NCBI RefSeq assembly: GCF_004119455.1 | Contig: NZ_NRQT01000001.1 | Location: forward strand, 620,001-684,000 | Direction of reading: 5' to 3' | Source of the DNA: Chryseobacterium sp. CH25 | Lineage (GTDB): Bacteria; Bacteroidota; Bacteroidia; Flavobacteriales; Weeksellaceae | DNA length: 64,000 nt | In this document: positions 17,581 through 26,615 of the stretch, piece by piece | Layout of the letters: each line of letters starts with the position of its first letter | Position numbering within the stretch: the stretch's first letter is position 1 | Notes under the pieces: model-generated | Seen by the model: the letters and a program-made list of their open reading frames with translations, nothing else | Database searches by the model: none | Told to the model about the DNA's origin: nothing | Position numbers and translations under genes: made by a program

Positions 17581-19095
17581 ATGAAACAATTAAGATTAAT
17601 TATCATAATCCTATCTTCAATAAGCACAGGAGCACAGCTAAACCAGAAATCAGAATTATTTATTACCCTTCAGAAAAAAGACAGTATTTTATTTGAAAAA
17701 GGATTCAATACATGTGATCTGGATGCTATCAAGAATTTAGTCACTTCCGATTTTGAGTTTTATCATGATCAAAACGGAATTCAAGACAAAACAATATTTC
17801 TTAAGAATTTTAAAGAAAGTATTTGTGAAAATCCGAAAGGCAAACCCATCCGAAAGTTAGTAAAAGGGAGCCTCACAGTATTTCCTTTATATAATGAAGG
17901 AAAATTATATGGTGCCATTCAGTCAGGTATTCATGATTTTTATATAACTAATAACAGAGAACAATATTTCACTGAAAGGGCAAAATTTACGGCAACATGG
18001 CTTTTGGAAAAGGAAGAATGGAAGTTGAAAAAAGAACTAAGCTATGATCACAGCAAACCGGTAAGATATGACGCCAGGTTTGAAGATGGCTATCCTTTCC
18101 CTTTATTCAATACCGATTCAGAAATTGAATCGCTTTTAAAAGAGTTAAAAATTCCTTCATTGTCAATTGGATATATCCATGACGGGCAATTGCAACAAAT
18201 ACGATCTTTTGGAGTTCAAAAAAATAATATTCCTGTGAAATACAACAGTATTTATAAAGTAGCTTCACTTACAAAGCCGATTACTGCAATAATAGCATTG
18301 AAGCTTATTGAGGCAGGAAAATGGAATTTAGATGAACCTTTAGCAAAATATTATGTTGATCCAGCCATTAAAGAGAGTCCATTTTTAAATCAATTAACAA
18401 CCAGAAATATTTTGTCTCAAAAATCAGGTTTTCCAAATTGGAGATACTTAAGAGCAGACAAAAAACTCATATTTGAATTTGAGCCTGGAACAAGATTTCA
18501 ATATTCCGGAGAAGGATTTGAATATTTAAGAAAAGCTATTGAAAGGAAATTTAAAAAATCCCTGGAAGAAATTGCAAAAGAAATACTTTTTACTCCGCTA
18601 AAAATGAACGATACCTCCTATTATTGGACAAAAGCAACTGATGAAAGCAGATATGCTGTAGAAAGTGATACAATAGGACAACCCATGAAATATGAAAAAT
18701 ACTACACATCCAATGCTGCTGCAAATTTACTCACAACAGTTGAAGATTACAGTAAATTTTTACTTCATATTTTACAACATGCAGGACTTTCACAACACTT
18801 ATACAATGAATTTGTTCAATCACAAACCGAGGTAAAACCAGACATAAATTGGGGACTGGGAATGCAGATTCTTCCTGAGCTCCCTGAGCATGAATTTGCA
18901 TTGCAGCATACAGGTGGAGATGATGGAACAAAATGTATTGTATTGCTTCTTCCAAAATCAAAAAGAGGCCTTATTATTTTTATAAATTCTGAAAATGGCC
19001 TTATTATTTGGAAAAAAATAATTGAGGAATACTTAGGCGAAGCGGGTAAGGAAATTGTTAAACGAAACTTAAGCAAAGGTGAAAATCCAGATTGA
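17581..19095 (+). CDS. Serine hydrolase with N-terminal NTF2/DUF4440-like domain
   Basis: 504 residues. A short signal peptide (about 1-17) is followed by an NTF2-like domain (about 25-155, FEKGFNTCDLDAIKNLVTSD to FTATWLLEKEEWKLKKE), then a class C beta-lactamase/PBP domain with SxxK (YKVASLTKPITA), the Tyr motif (FQYSGEGFEYL) and the KTG-like motif (LQHTGGDDG). The substrate is unknown. It is a two-domain relative of the hydrolase at 10315, which carries TPR-like helices instead. Confidence 0.88.
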   Translation: MKQLRLIIIILSSISTGAQLNQKSELFITLQKKDSILFEKGFNTCDLDAIKNLVTSDFEFYHDQNGIQDKTIFLKNFKESICENPKGKPIRKLVKGSLTVFPLYNEGKLYGAIQSGIHDFYITNNREQYFTERAKFTATWLLEKEEWKLKKELSYDHSKPVRYDARFEDGYPFPLFNTDSEIESLLKELKIPSLSIGYIHDGQLQQIRSFGVQKNNIPVKYNSIYKVASLTKPITAIIALKLIEAGKWNLDEPLAKYYVDPAIKESPFLNQLTTRNILSQKSGFPNWRYLRADKKLIFEFEPGTRFQYSGEGFEYLRKAIERKFKKSLEEIAKEILFTPLKMNDTSYYWTKATDESRYAVESDTIGQPMKYEKYYTSNAAANLLTTVEDYSKFLLHILQHAGLSQHLYNEFVQSQTEVKPDINWGLGMQILPELPEHEFALQHTGGDDGTKCIVLLLPKSKRGLIIFINSENGLIIWKKIIEEYLGEAGKEIVKRNLSKGENPD

Positions 19096-19268
19096 TTAAA
19101 AGGATGAAGGAAAATCAAACATCACTAATATAATTGTAAGGCTTATATTAAAAAAGGGACTCTATAGTTCTTATATTGAATCATCTTTTAAATTTGATCT
19201 TTATTATTCCTACTCCATTAAATATTTAGATTAACTTAGTATCTCAAATAATCATATTTACTCAATAA

Positions 19269-19559
19269 ATGCTAGAGCTCAGAACCAGTTGCGAAAACTG
19301 CCAGAAACCCTTACCCTATGACTCTCCGGAAGCTATGATCTGTACATTTGAATGTACTTTCTGCAAGGATTGCGTTGATCAGATTTTTAAGAATGTATGC
19401 CCCAACTGTGGTGGCGGATTAGAAAAACGTCCCATCAGACCCAAAAGTCTTCTCGCAAAATATCCTGTAAGTTCAGAAATTGTGTATAAACCAATTAATG
19501 AAGCTGAATTCAAAATTAAACAGGAGAGATTAATAGATATTCCTTTGGGGGAGCGATAA
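19269..19559 (+). CDS. DUF1272 zinc-ribbon protein
   Basis: 96 residues. Paired Cys motifs that can bind zinc are seen in SCENCQKPLP, CTFECTFCKDC and VCPNCGGGL. The pattern LELRTSCENCQKPL near the start and LEKRPIRP after the last pair mark DUF1272. These small cytoplasmic proteins have no established role. It ends 106 bp before the converging VOC gene. Confidence 0.88.
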   Translation: MLELRTSCENCQKPLPYDSPEAMICTFECTFCKDCVDQIFKNVCPNCGGGLEKRPIRPKSLLAKYPVSSEIVYKPINEAEFKIKQERLIDIPLGER

Positions 19560-19665
19560 ATAAACCGACGCAACGTAAATGCATACAAACCAATTACTTA
19601 CATTAATATATATAAAACAAAACCTACTCATTTCAGTAGATTTTTCTTGTATTTGCCAGACCATT

Positions 19666-20037
19666 TTAAGATGTTGTTTGCTGCACATTAAACACAGTAC
19701 CCGCAGGATCTGTAATCCAATGCATGTTTTCCGGAAGCTCTTCAATTTCGTCACAGGTTTCCACTCCGTTTAATTTCAGATATTCTGTGGCTGCTTCTAC
19801 ATCCGGAACAGTAAGCTGTAACCAGGTTTCAGAATGCGTGTAATTATCCACACAGTCTAGCCAGATAATATTGAGACCGAACTTCACTTCGTGAGTCCTG
19901 GAGACCGTAGGATTATCAATTTTCTTTTCTTCCACTGGCAACTTTAAGATATCTCTGTAAAAAGCTATGGTCTTTTCATATTTACTTTTTGGAATTTTAA
20001 TGGCAATGTTAATTCCAGCATTAAATTGGATATTCAT
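19666..20037 (-). CDS. VOC (glyoxalase) family protein
   Basis: About 123 residues from the preferred ATG at 20037 (MNIQFNAGINIAIKIP). A longer frame to 20127 exists, but its first 30 codons look unlike a VOC start. The core helix KYEKTIAFYRDILKLP and the end WITDPAGTVFNVQQ fit a single VOC module. Enzyme activity cannot be told. It is divergent from cas13b, with 179 bp between the start codons, and is not expected to be part of the CRISPR system. Confidence 0.85.
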   Translation of the reverse strand: MNIQFNAGINIAIKIPKSKYEKTIAFYRDILKLPVEEKKIDNPTVSRTHEVKFGLNIIWLDCVDNYTHSETWLQLTVPDVEAATEYLKLNGVETCDEIEELPENMHWITDPAGTVFNVQQTTS

Positions 20038-20216
20038 ATTGATTACTTTTTGTTGTGTTTGGTTTTGTAAAGGTATCACATTGAGTATCTGGAAGGCTTG
20101 TCTTATGACAAGATCATAAAAACACAAACAGCAATTACTTATTCCGGTTTCCCGTTTTCTTGTCTTCCCATTAATTCTTATATTGGGGAAATTTTAATAA
20201 TAAACTAAAAACACCA

Positions 20217-23200
20217 ATGGAAAAAACTCAGACTGGCTTGGGCATTTACTACGATCATACAAAACTTCAGGACAAATACTTTTTCGGTGGATTCTTCAAC
20301 CTTGCACAAAACAATATAGATAACGTTATTAAAGCGTTTATAATAAAATTCTTCCCGGAAAGAAAAGATAAAGACATAAACATAGCTCAGTTTCTAGATA
20401 TATGTTTTAAACAGAACGATGCAGATTCAGATTTCCAGAAAAAAATCAAGTTTCTAAAAATACATTTTCCTGTAATAGGCTTTTTAACCTCTGATAATGA
20501 TAAAGCAGGTTTCAAAAGAAAATTTGTTTTACTTCTAAAGGCCATTTCTGAACTAAGAAACTTCTACACTCATTATTATCATCAGCCAGTAGAATTTCCT
20601 TCCGAATTGTTTGAACTACTTGATGATATTTTTGTAAAAACCACTAGTGAAATCAAGAAGCTCAAAAAAAGGATGATAAGACGCAGCAACTTCTTAATAA
20701 AAATCTTTCGGAAGAATACGACATCAGATACCAACAACAGATTGAAAGATTAAAAGAACTTAAGGCACAAGGGAAAAGAGTATCACTTACAGATGAAACA
20801 GCTATCAGAAATGGGGTTTTCAACGCCGCTTTCAATCATCTAATTTATAGAGACGGAGAAAACGTTAAACCTTCACGCGTTTATCAAACTTCCTATTCTG
20901 AACCAGATCCTACAGAAAATGGCATACCTCTCTCGCAAAGTAGCATTTTGTTTTTACTAAGTATGTTTCTGGAAAGAAAAGAAACTGAAGATTTAAAAAG
21001 CAGAGTAAAAGGCTTTAAAGCAAAAATTATAAAACAAGGAGAAGAACAAATAAGTGGTTTGAAATTTATGGCGACCCATTGGGTTTTCTCTTATCTATGT
21101 TTTAAAGGCATAAAACAAAAGCTTTCTACAGAGTTTCATGAAGAAACTTTACTTATACAAATCATTGATGAGCTAAGTAAGGTTCCGGATGAAGTCTATT
21201 CTGCTTTTGATTCAAAAACAAAAGAAAAATTTGTAGAGGACATTAATGAATACATGAAAGAAGGAAATGCAGATCTCAGTCTTGAAGATTCTAAGGTTAT
21301 TCATCCTGTCATCAGAAAACGGTATGAAAATAAGTTTAATTACTTTGCTATAAGATTTTTAGATGAATATTTGAGTTCTACTTCACTGAAATTTCAGGTT
21401 CATGTTGGAAATTATGTTCATGACAGAAGGGTAAAAAATATAAACGGAACAGGCTTCCAGACAGAAAGAGTTGTAAAAGACAGAGTAAAAGTTTTTGGCA
21501 GACTTTCAATGATAAGTAATCTTAAAGCAGATTATATAAAAGAACAATTAGAACTACCAAACGATAGTAATGGATGGGAAATTTTTCCAAATCCATCTTA
21601 TATATTTATAGACAACAATGTTCCAATACATATTTTGGCTGACGAAACTACAAAAAAAGGGATTGAACTTTTCAAAGATAAAAGGCGAAAAGAACAGCCG
21701 GAAGAATTGCAAAAAAGAAAAGGAAAATTAAGTAAGTATAATATTGTAAGTATGATTTCCAAAGAGGCAAAAGGTAAAGATAAACTCAGAATAGATGAGC
21801 CTCTTGCCTTATTATCTCTTAACGAAATCCCTGCACTACTCTATCAAATACTTGAGAAAGGCGCCACACCGAAAGATATAGAGCTGATTATAAAAAATAA
21901 ACTAACAGAAAGATTTGAAAAAATAAAAAATTATGACCCTGAAACTCCTGCTCCGGCCTCACAAATAAGCAAAAGACTAAGAAACAACACTACTGCAAAA
22001 GGGCAGGAAACCTTAAATGCAGAAAAACTTTCTCTTTTAATAGAAAGAGAGATTGAAGACACTGAAACTAAGCTAAGTTCTATTGAAGAAAAACGACTGA
22101 AAGCTAAAAAGGAACAGAGAAGAAATTTACCTCAGACGTCTATTTTTTCTAATAGTGACCTTGGCCGTATAGCCGCATGGCTGGCTGATGATATTAAGCG
22201 TTTTATGCCTGCAGAGCAAAGAAAAAACTGGAAAGGCTACCAGCATAGTCAGTTACAACAATCTCTTGCCTATTTTGAAAAAAGACCACAAGAAGCATTT
22301 CTTCTTCTGAAAGAAGGATGGGATACCTCAGATGGAAGTTCCTATTGGAACAATTGGGTTATGAATAGTTTTTCAGAAAACAACCGCTTTGAGAAGTTTT
22401 ATGAAAATTATCTAATGAAACGAGTTAAATATTTTTCTGAACTGGCTGAAAATATAAAACAACATACTCATAACACTAAGTTTCTTCGCAAATTTATAAA
22501 ACAGCAAATGCCCGCAGATCTGTTTCCGAAAAGGCATTATATATTAAAAGATTTAGAAACAGAAAAAATAAAGTTTTATCTAAACCACTAGTTTTCTCTA
22601 GAGGTTTGTTTGATAGCAACCCTACATTTATAAAAGGGGTAAAAGTAACTGAGAACCCTGAGCTTTTTGCTGAATGGTATAGCTACGGGTATAAAACGGA
22701 ACATACCTTCCAACATTTCTATGGCTGGGAAAGAGATTATAATGAGCTTTTGGATAATGAACTGCAAAAAGGCAACAGTTTTGCAAAGAATAGTATACAT
22801 TATAGCAGAGAAAGCCAGCTAGACCTTATAAAACTAAAACAGGATCTGAAAATAAAAAAAATAAAAATACAAGATCTGTTTCTGAAAAGGATTGCAGAAA
22901 AACTATTTGAAAATGTGTTTAACTATACAACAACACTTTCACTTGATGAGTTTTATATGACACAGGAAGAAAGAGCAGAAAAAGAAAGAATTGCTCTTGC
23001 ACAAAGCCAGAGAGAAGAAGGTGACAAAAGCTCAAACATTATAAAAGACAACTTTATTTGGAGCAAAACAATAGCATTTGAAAGCCAACAAATCTACGAA
23101 CTCGCTATTAAACTTAAAGACTTAGGAAAATTTAATCGCTTTTTGCTTGACCATAAGGTTTTAACGCTATTATCTTATGACCAAAATAAGATCTGGAATA

Positions 23201-23703
23201 AAGAACAATTGGAAAGAGAACTTTCTATAGGTGAAAATTCCTATGAAGTAATCCGAAGAGAAAAGCTTTTTAAAGAAATTCAGAATCTGGAGTTGCAGAC
23301 CCTATCCAACTGGTCTTGGGACGGGATAAACCACCCTAGAGAATTTGAGATGGAAGACCAAAAGAATGCCCGGCACCCTAACTTCAAAATGTATTTAGTG
23401 AACGGTATTTTAAGAAAAAACACTAATTTCTATAAGGAAGGCGAAGATTTTTGGCTTGAAAGCCTTAAGGAAAATGACTTTAAAACGCTTCCTTCTGAAA
23501 TACTTGAAACAAAATCTGAAATGGTACAGCTTCTTTTTCTGGTCATAATGATTAGAAACCAGTTTGCTCATAACCAATTGCCGAAAGTACAGCTTTACAA
23601 TTTCATCAGGAAAAACTATCCGGAAATACAAAATAATACTGCAGCAGAACTATATCTGAACTTGATAAAATTAGCTGTTCAAAAACTAAAAGAAAATAGC
23701 TAG
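20217..23703 (+). CDS. cas13b: Cas13b, type VI-B CRISPR RNA-guided RNase (two frameshifts as sequenced)
   Basis: Three consecutive frames make one 1162-residue protein, the usual Cas13b size. The first break is at the A7 run 20664-20670, the second at the A6 run 22563-22568. One added A at each gives a continuous reading (second junction: ...ETEKNKVLSKPLVFSRGLFD...). Both HEPN RNase sites are present and placed as in Cas13b: RNFYTH (R114/H119) near the N terminus and RNQFAH (codons about 23554-23571) near the C terminus. The protein binds crRNA, cleaves target RNA and then RNA nonspecifically. No csx27 or csx28, and no cas1 or cas2, is adjacent. The array follows on the same strand. Confidence 0.92.
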
Positions 23704-23736
23704 TTTATTATTTTAATGCTCTTTGAAATTAATGTA

Positions 23737-23744
23737 TAAGTTTG
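23737..23744 (+). promoter_or_regulatory. Putative CRISPR array promoter -7 box
   Basis: TAAGTTTG matches TAnnTTTG in the 76-bp stretch between cas13b and the first repeat. The TTTG at 23722 is too close to act as -33, so confidence is limited. Confidence 0.4.
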
Positions 23745-23779
23745 ATAAAAATTCACTTTAGAATCACAATAAACAGTCA

Positions 23780-24803
23780 GAATAGGTGTATCTCAGCTTT
23801 AAGGGCACTAACAACTTCTTCATGATTGTGTACAGTTTGTATTGCTTTGGGACGTATCACAGCTTGAAGGATACTAACAACGCCAGTTTTTAAAGGTCCA
23901 CGTTACGACACGTTGGGACGTATCACAGTTTGAAGGGTACTAACAACAGTAATTTTGATGCGTTCATTTTTCGTAAAGTTGGGACATATCACAGTTTGAA
24001 GGATACTCACAACGCTTTCTGATTAACCAATTAGCATTCATTGATTGGGACGTATCACAGTTTGATGGATATTTACACCCCCGTATATCATATGTTAGTT
24101 CTTCTAGTGGTTGGTACGTATCACAATTTGAGGGGTACTAAAAACCGAAAAAACCATTTACTGTATTAATACCAGGTTGAAACGCACCACAGTTTGAAGG
24201 GTACTAACAACGTTGATCTCTTTCTTCAGTTCCGATTAGCAGTTGGAACGTACCACAATTTGAAGGGTATTAACAACTATAAATATCTATGAAATCATTT
24301 ACCGAATGTTGGGACCTATCATAATTTGAAGGGTAGTCACAATAAACCAATCAAAAGCTTGTTGCCAAAGTGGGTTGGGATGTATCACAGTTTGAAGGGT
24401 ACTAAGAACTTTTGGCCTTGCAGACCTTAGCCCGGTGAGGTTGGTATGTATCACAAATTGAAGGATACTCACAACTCGTTTTTCAAAGCGCCCATGATTG
24501 ATTTGGTTGGGACGTATCACAGTTTGAAGGATACTAACAACCGCGAAATAAAACAGATCCGAGGATAAGTTGTTGAGACGTATCACAATTTGAAGGGTAC
24601 TCACAACATACGCAGCCTGGATTTCTAGCCTCTCATCGTTGAGACGTATCACAATTTGAAGGGTACTCACAACTCAATAGAGTTACTGGATTGATTATTG
24701 CCAGTTGGGACGTATCACTGTTTGATGGATATTACAATTTAATATGGTAGAGGTTGTAAAATTTTGAGTTGGGACGTATCACAATTTGAAGAGTACTAAC
24801 AAC
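23780..24803 (+). CRISPR. Type VI-B CRISPR array: 16 repeats, 15 spacers
   Basis: 36-nt repeats begin at 23780, 23846, 23912, 23978, 24044, 24110, 24176, 24242, 24308, 24374, 24440, 24506, 24572, 24638, 24704 (35 nt, one base short) and 24768. Spacers are 30 nt, as in VI-B (the one after the short repeat counts 29). Consensus begins GTTGGGACGTATCACAGTTT and ends GAAGGGTACTAACAAC, with the GTTG and CAAC ends typical of Cas13b repeats. Unusually, most repeats differ from each other by one to several substitutions; the first, fifth and fifteenth are the most altered. Confidence 0.97.
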
Positions 24804-24804
24804 T

Positions 24805-24859
24805 AAAAAAATAGCGGTAAGACTCAAGAAATAGTTTTCTCCTATTACCGCTATTTTTT
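24805..24859. terminator. Strong terminator at the end of the CRISPR array
   Basis: A perfect 15-bp inverted repeat (24806-24820 with 24845-24859, core TAGCGGTAA), 24-nt loop, A and T tracts at the ends. It begins 2 nt after the last repeat and would stop transcription in both directions. Confidence 0.85.
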
Positions 24860-24860
24860 C

Positions 24861-24868
24861 TATATTTG
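24861..24868 (+). promoter_or_regulatory. Putative -7 box for the XRE gene
   Basis: TATATTTG, 21 bp before the ATG, directly after the array terminator. Confidence 0.65.
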
Positions 24869-24888
24869 TAAAAACACACCTACCCATT

Positions 24889-25263
24889 ATGGAAAAGCTA
24901 AAAAGCATAAGAAAGCAGAGAGGTTATACACAGCAACAGATTGCTGATATTCTTGCAACCGATGTCTCCAATTACAGCAGAAAAGAAAACGGAGAAGTTA
25001 AAATATATGATGAGGAGTGGGAAAAAATAGCGAAAGCATTAGACGTTTCGGTTGATGATATTAAGGAGGAAAGAAATGCTCAGAATAATCAGAACACTAC
25101 CCTGAACGATAGCGCAAGCTTTAATGATAATGCAAGTATAAACTATAATCAATATTGCAATATTCCAAATTATCTATTAGAAAATCAGCAGGAATATATT
25201 AATCTTTTGAAGGAACAAATTGAGATTCTAAAGGCTGAAAATGCTAAATTTAAAAAGAAATAA
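24889..25263 (+). CDS. XRE-family regulator with C-terminal coiled coil
   Basis: 124 residues. The HTH is at about 5-60 (YTQQQIADILATDVSNYSRKENGE). An Asn-rich linker follows (NNQNTTLNDSASFNDNASIN), then a short coiled coil (about 95-124, INLLKEQIEILKAENAKF) for dimerisation. This build is common in Flavobacteriia. It has its own promoter and terminator, so its position beside the CRISPR array may be chance. Confidence 0.88.
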   Translation: MEKLKSIRKQRGYTQQQIADILATDVSNYSRKENGEVKIYDEEWEKIAKALDVSVDDIKEERNAQNNQNTTLNDSASFNDNASINYNQYCNIPNYLLENQQEYINLLKEQIEILKAENAKFKKK

Positions 25264-25283
25264 TCTTTACAAAAACATACGGA

Positions 25284-25312
25284 AACGGCTGCCAAATGGC
25301 AGCCGTTCTTCG
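25284..25312 (+). terminator. Intrinsic terminator after the XRE gene
   Basis: A perfect 11-bp stem (AACGGCTGCCA with TGGCAGCCGTT), then TCTTCGTTT. The gap from here to 25627 is richer in GC than its surroundings and holds no gene I can support. Confidence 0.75.
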
Positions 25313-25627
25313 TTTACTGTAACTCAGAAAGCCACTACCCTTTTCCATAACTCCCTCTCACCACTTCCATAAGTGTCTGAAGGCAGTTCATAACCCCCGA
25401 TACCCCCTTACCCAAGGGGGTAAAACCACTTCCACAAGGGGCATTATCCACTTCTGAAATGGCCGAAGACAGTATAGAAACTGCCTTAAGAGGCTTTAGT
25501 AAGTATGTAGAGACCGTTCAGTAAGTGCCATTAACCTCTTCGTGAACAACCAGAGATGGTTTAAAAATACCTATAACGATTTAGAATTAAAGCATAAGAA
25601 GTTTTCTACTCTGTTTTAAGAATACCT

Positions 25628-25635
25628 TATATTTG
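25628..25635 (+). promoter_or_regulatory. Putative -7 box for the aspartyl protease gene
   Basis: TATATTTG. Its distance to the ATG codons at 25659 and 25689 favours the second as start. Confidence 0.6.
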
Positions 25636-25688
25636 CAGCATTCATCAATTAATGATGGATGGTATTAAAAACAATAACTACATTATCA

Positions 25689-26537
25689 ATGTTCAATCAA
25701 TCATTCAAAAAATCAGTGCTTGTTGCGTCTGCATTTCTTTATTCTGTTACTGCATTTGCACAAAAATCACCCATCAATATACTGCCATCCGGCCATATTA
25801 TTGTACAGGCTGAAGTAGAAGGCAAAAAAGGGAATTTTATTTTTGATACCGGCGGCGGTGTCAATCTTTTCCTGGGCAACTTCTCCAAAGGTCTTAGCCA
25901 GAAGGAATCTTACAACTTCCTTACCGCTTTCCGAGCTACAGGTGAACAGATGACTGTACCCATGTCCAAATCAAAAGAGATTGTTTTTAACGGTAAAACA
26001 TTTAAAGACACCTGGTATGCCACTCACAATATGGAAATCAAGGGAATAGATGGACTTATCTCCCTACCCATGCTTTATGACACAGAATTCATTATAGACT
26101 ATACCACCAAAGAAATTGTATTTCCAAAAGAAAAATTAACAGGAAAGAAGGTTGTCAATATCCAATTGTCTACGAATGCAGACCAGTCTCTGGACATCAC
26201 CACTTATATTAACGTAAACGATATCAGGATTAATGTTCTTCTGGATTCAGGAGCTGGAAATGATTCTTTCTGGCTAAGTGACCGCCTTATGGGTACTTTA
26301 GGAATTAAAAAGGAAGGTCTTCAGCTTATGGAAAAGAAAAGCGAGTTCAATCCTGCCATTACCAATAAGTTCTATAAAGGAAGTGTAAACTCTGTTTCCA
26401 ATTCTTTTTCAAAAGTTGAGAAACCTAATGTATTTTTTGTTGAAGGATTAATCTACGAAGGCAAAACAAGCATTAACTGGCTGGGTAAGAAACTGGGCTT
26501 TAATCTTAAGGAAAAGAAAATCTATATTCTGGATTAG
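25689..26537 (+). CDS. Secreted retropepsin-like aspartyl protease
   Basis: About 282 residues from 25689, which places a normal signal peptide (KKSVLVASAFLYSVTAFAQ) at the start; an ATG at 25659 would add ten residues before it. Two aspartyl motifs appear, IFDTGGGVNLF (about residue 53) and LLDSGAGNDSFW (about 167), so it may be a two-lobed pepsin-like enzyme built from retropepsin-type repeats. It is exported, with unknown substrates. A terminator follows at 26562. Confidence 0.82.
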   Translation: MFNQSFKKSVLVASAFLYSVTAFAQKSPINILPSGHIIVQAEVEGKKGNFIFDTGGGVNLFLGNFSKGLSQKESYNFLTAFRATGEQMTVPMSKSKEIVFNGKTFKDTWYATHNMEIKGIDGLISLPMLYDTEFIIDYTTKEIVFPKEKLTGKKVVNIQLSTNADQSLDITTYINVNDIRINVLLDSGAGNDSFWLSDRLMGTLGIKKEGLQLMEKKSEFNPAITNKFYKGSVNSVSNSFSKVEKPNVFFVEGLIYEGKTSINWLGKKLGFNLKEKKIYILD

Positions 26538-26561
26538 TGATTTTTCAATATACATAAAAAC

Positions 26562-26590
26562 AAAACCTGTCTCTAAGCAAGACAGGTTTT
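26562..26590. terminator. Bidirectional terminator between converging genes
   Basis: A 10-bp stem (AAAACCTGTC with GACAGGTTTT) with A and T ends, between the protease and esterase genes. Confidence 0.85.
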
Positions 26591-26615
26591 TACTTTGCCG
26601 GAAATCGGAAGGAAT

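Noticed and set aside
19666..20127. The gene next to cas13b as a Csx27 or Csx28 accessory.
   Set aside because: It is a VOC protein on the opposite strand, with no membrane helices (Csx27) and no HEPN R-x4-H motif (Csx28).
20664..20670. Programmed -1 frameshifting at the A7 run in cas13b.
   Set aside because: Cas13b proteins are single-frame, a second similar break occurs downstream, and eight further homopolymer losses are seen in unrelated genes including carB. Sequencing error explains all of them more simply.
24299..24670. A 124-codon minus-strand frame with a repeating peptide (VSTLQIVIRLN-like).
   Set aside because: It is the CRISPR repeat-spacer pattern read in one frame; 66-nt periodicity keeps the frame open. 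Not a gene.
24889..25263. The XRE gene as a regulator or anti-CRISPR-associated (Aca) partner of the CRISPR locus.
   Set aside because: It is separated by a strong bidirectional terminator, has its own promoter, and no small anti-CRISPR-like gene accompanies it. XRE proteins with this linker and coiled coil are common in the group.
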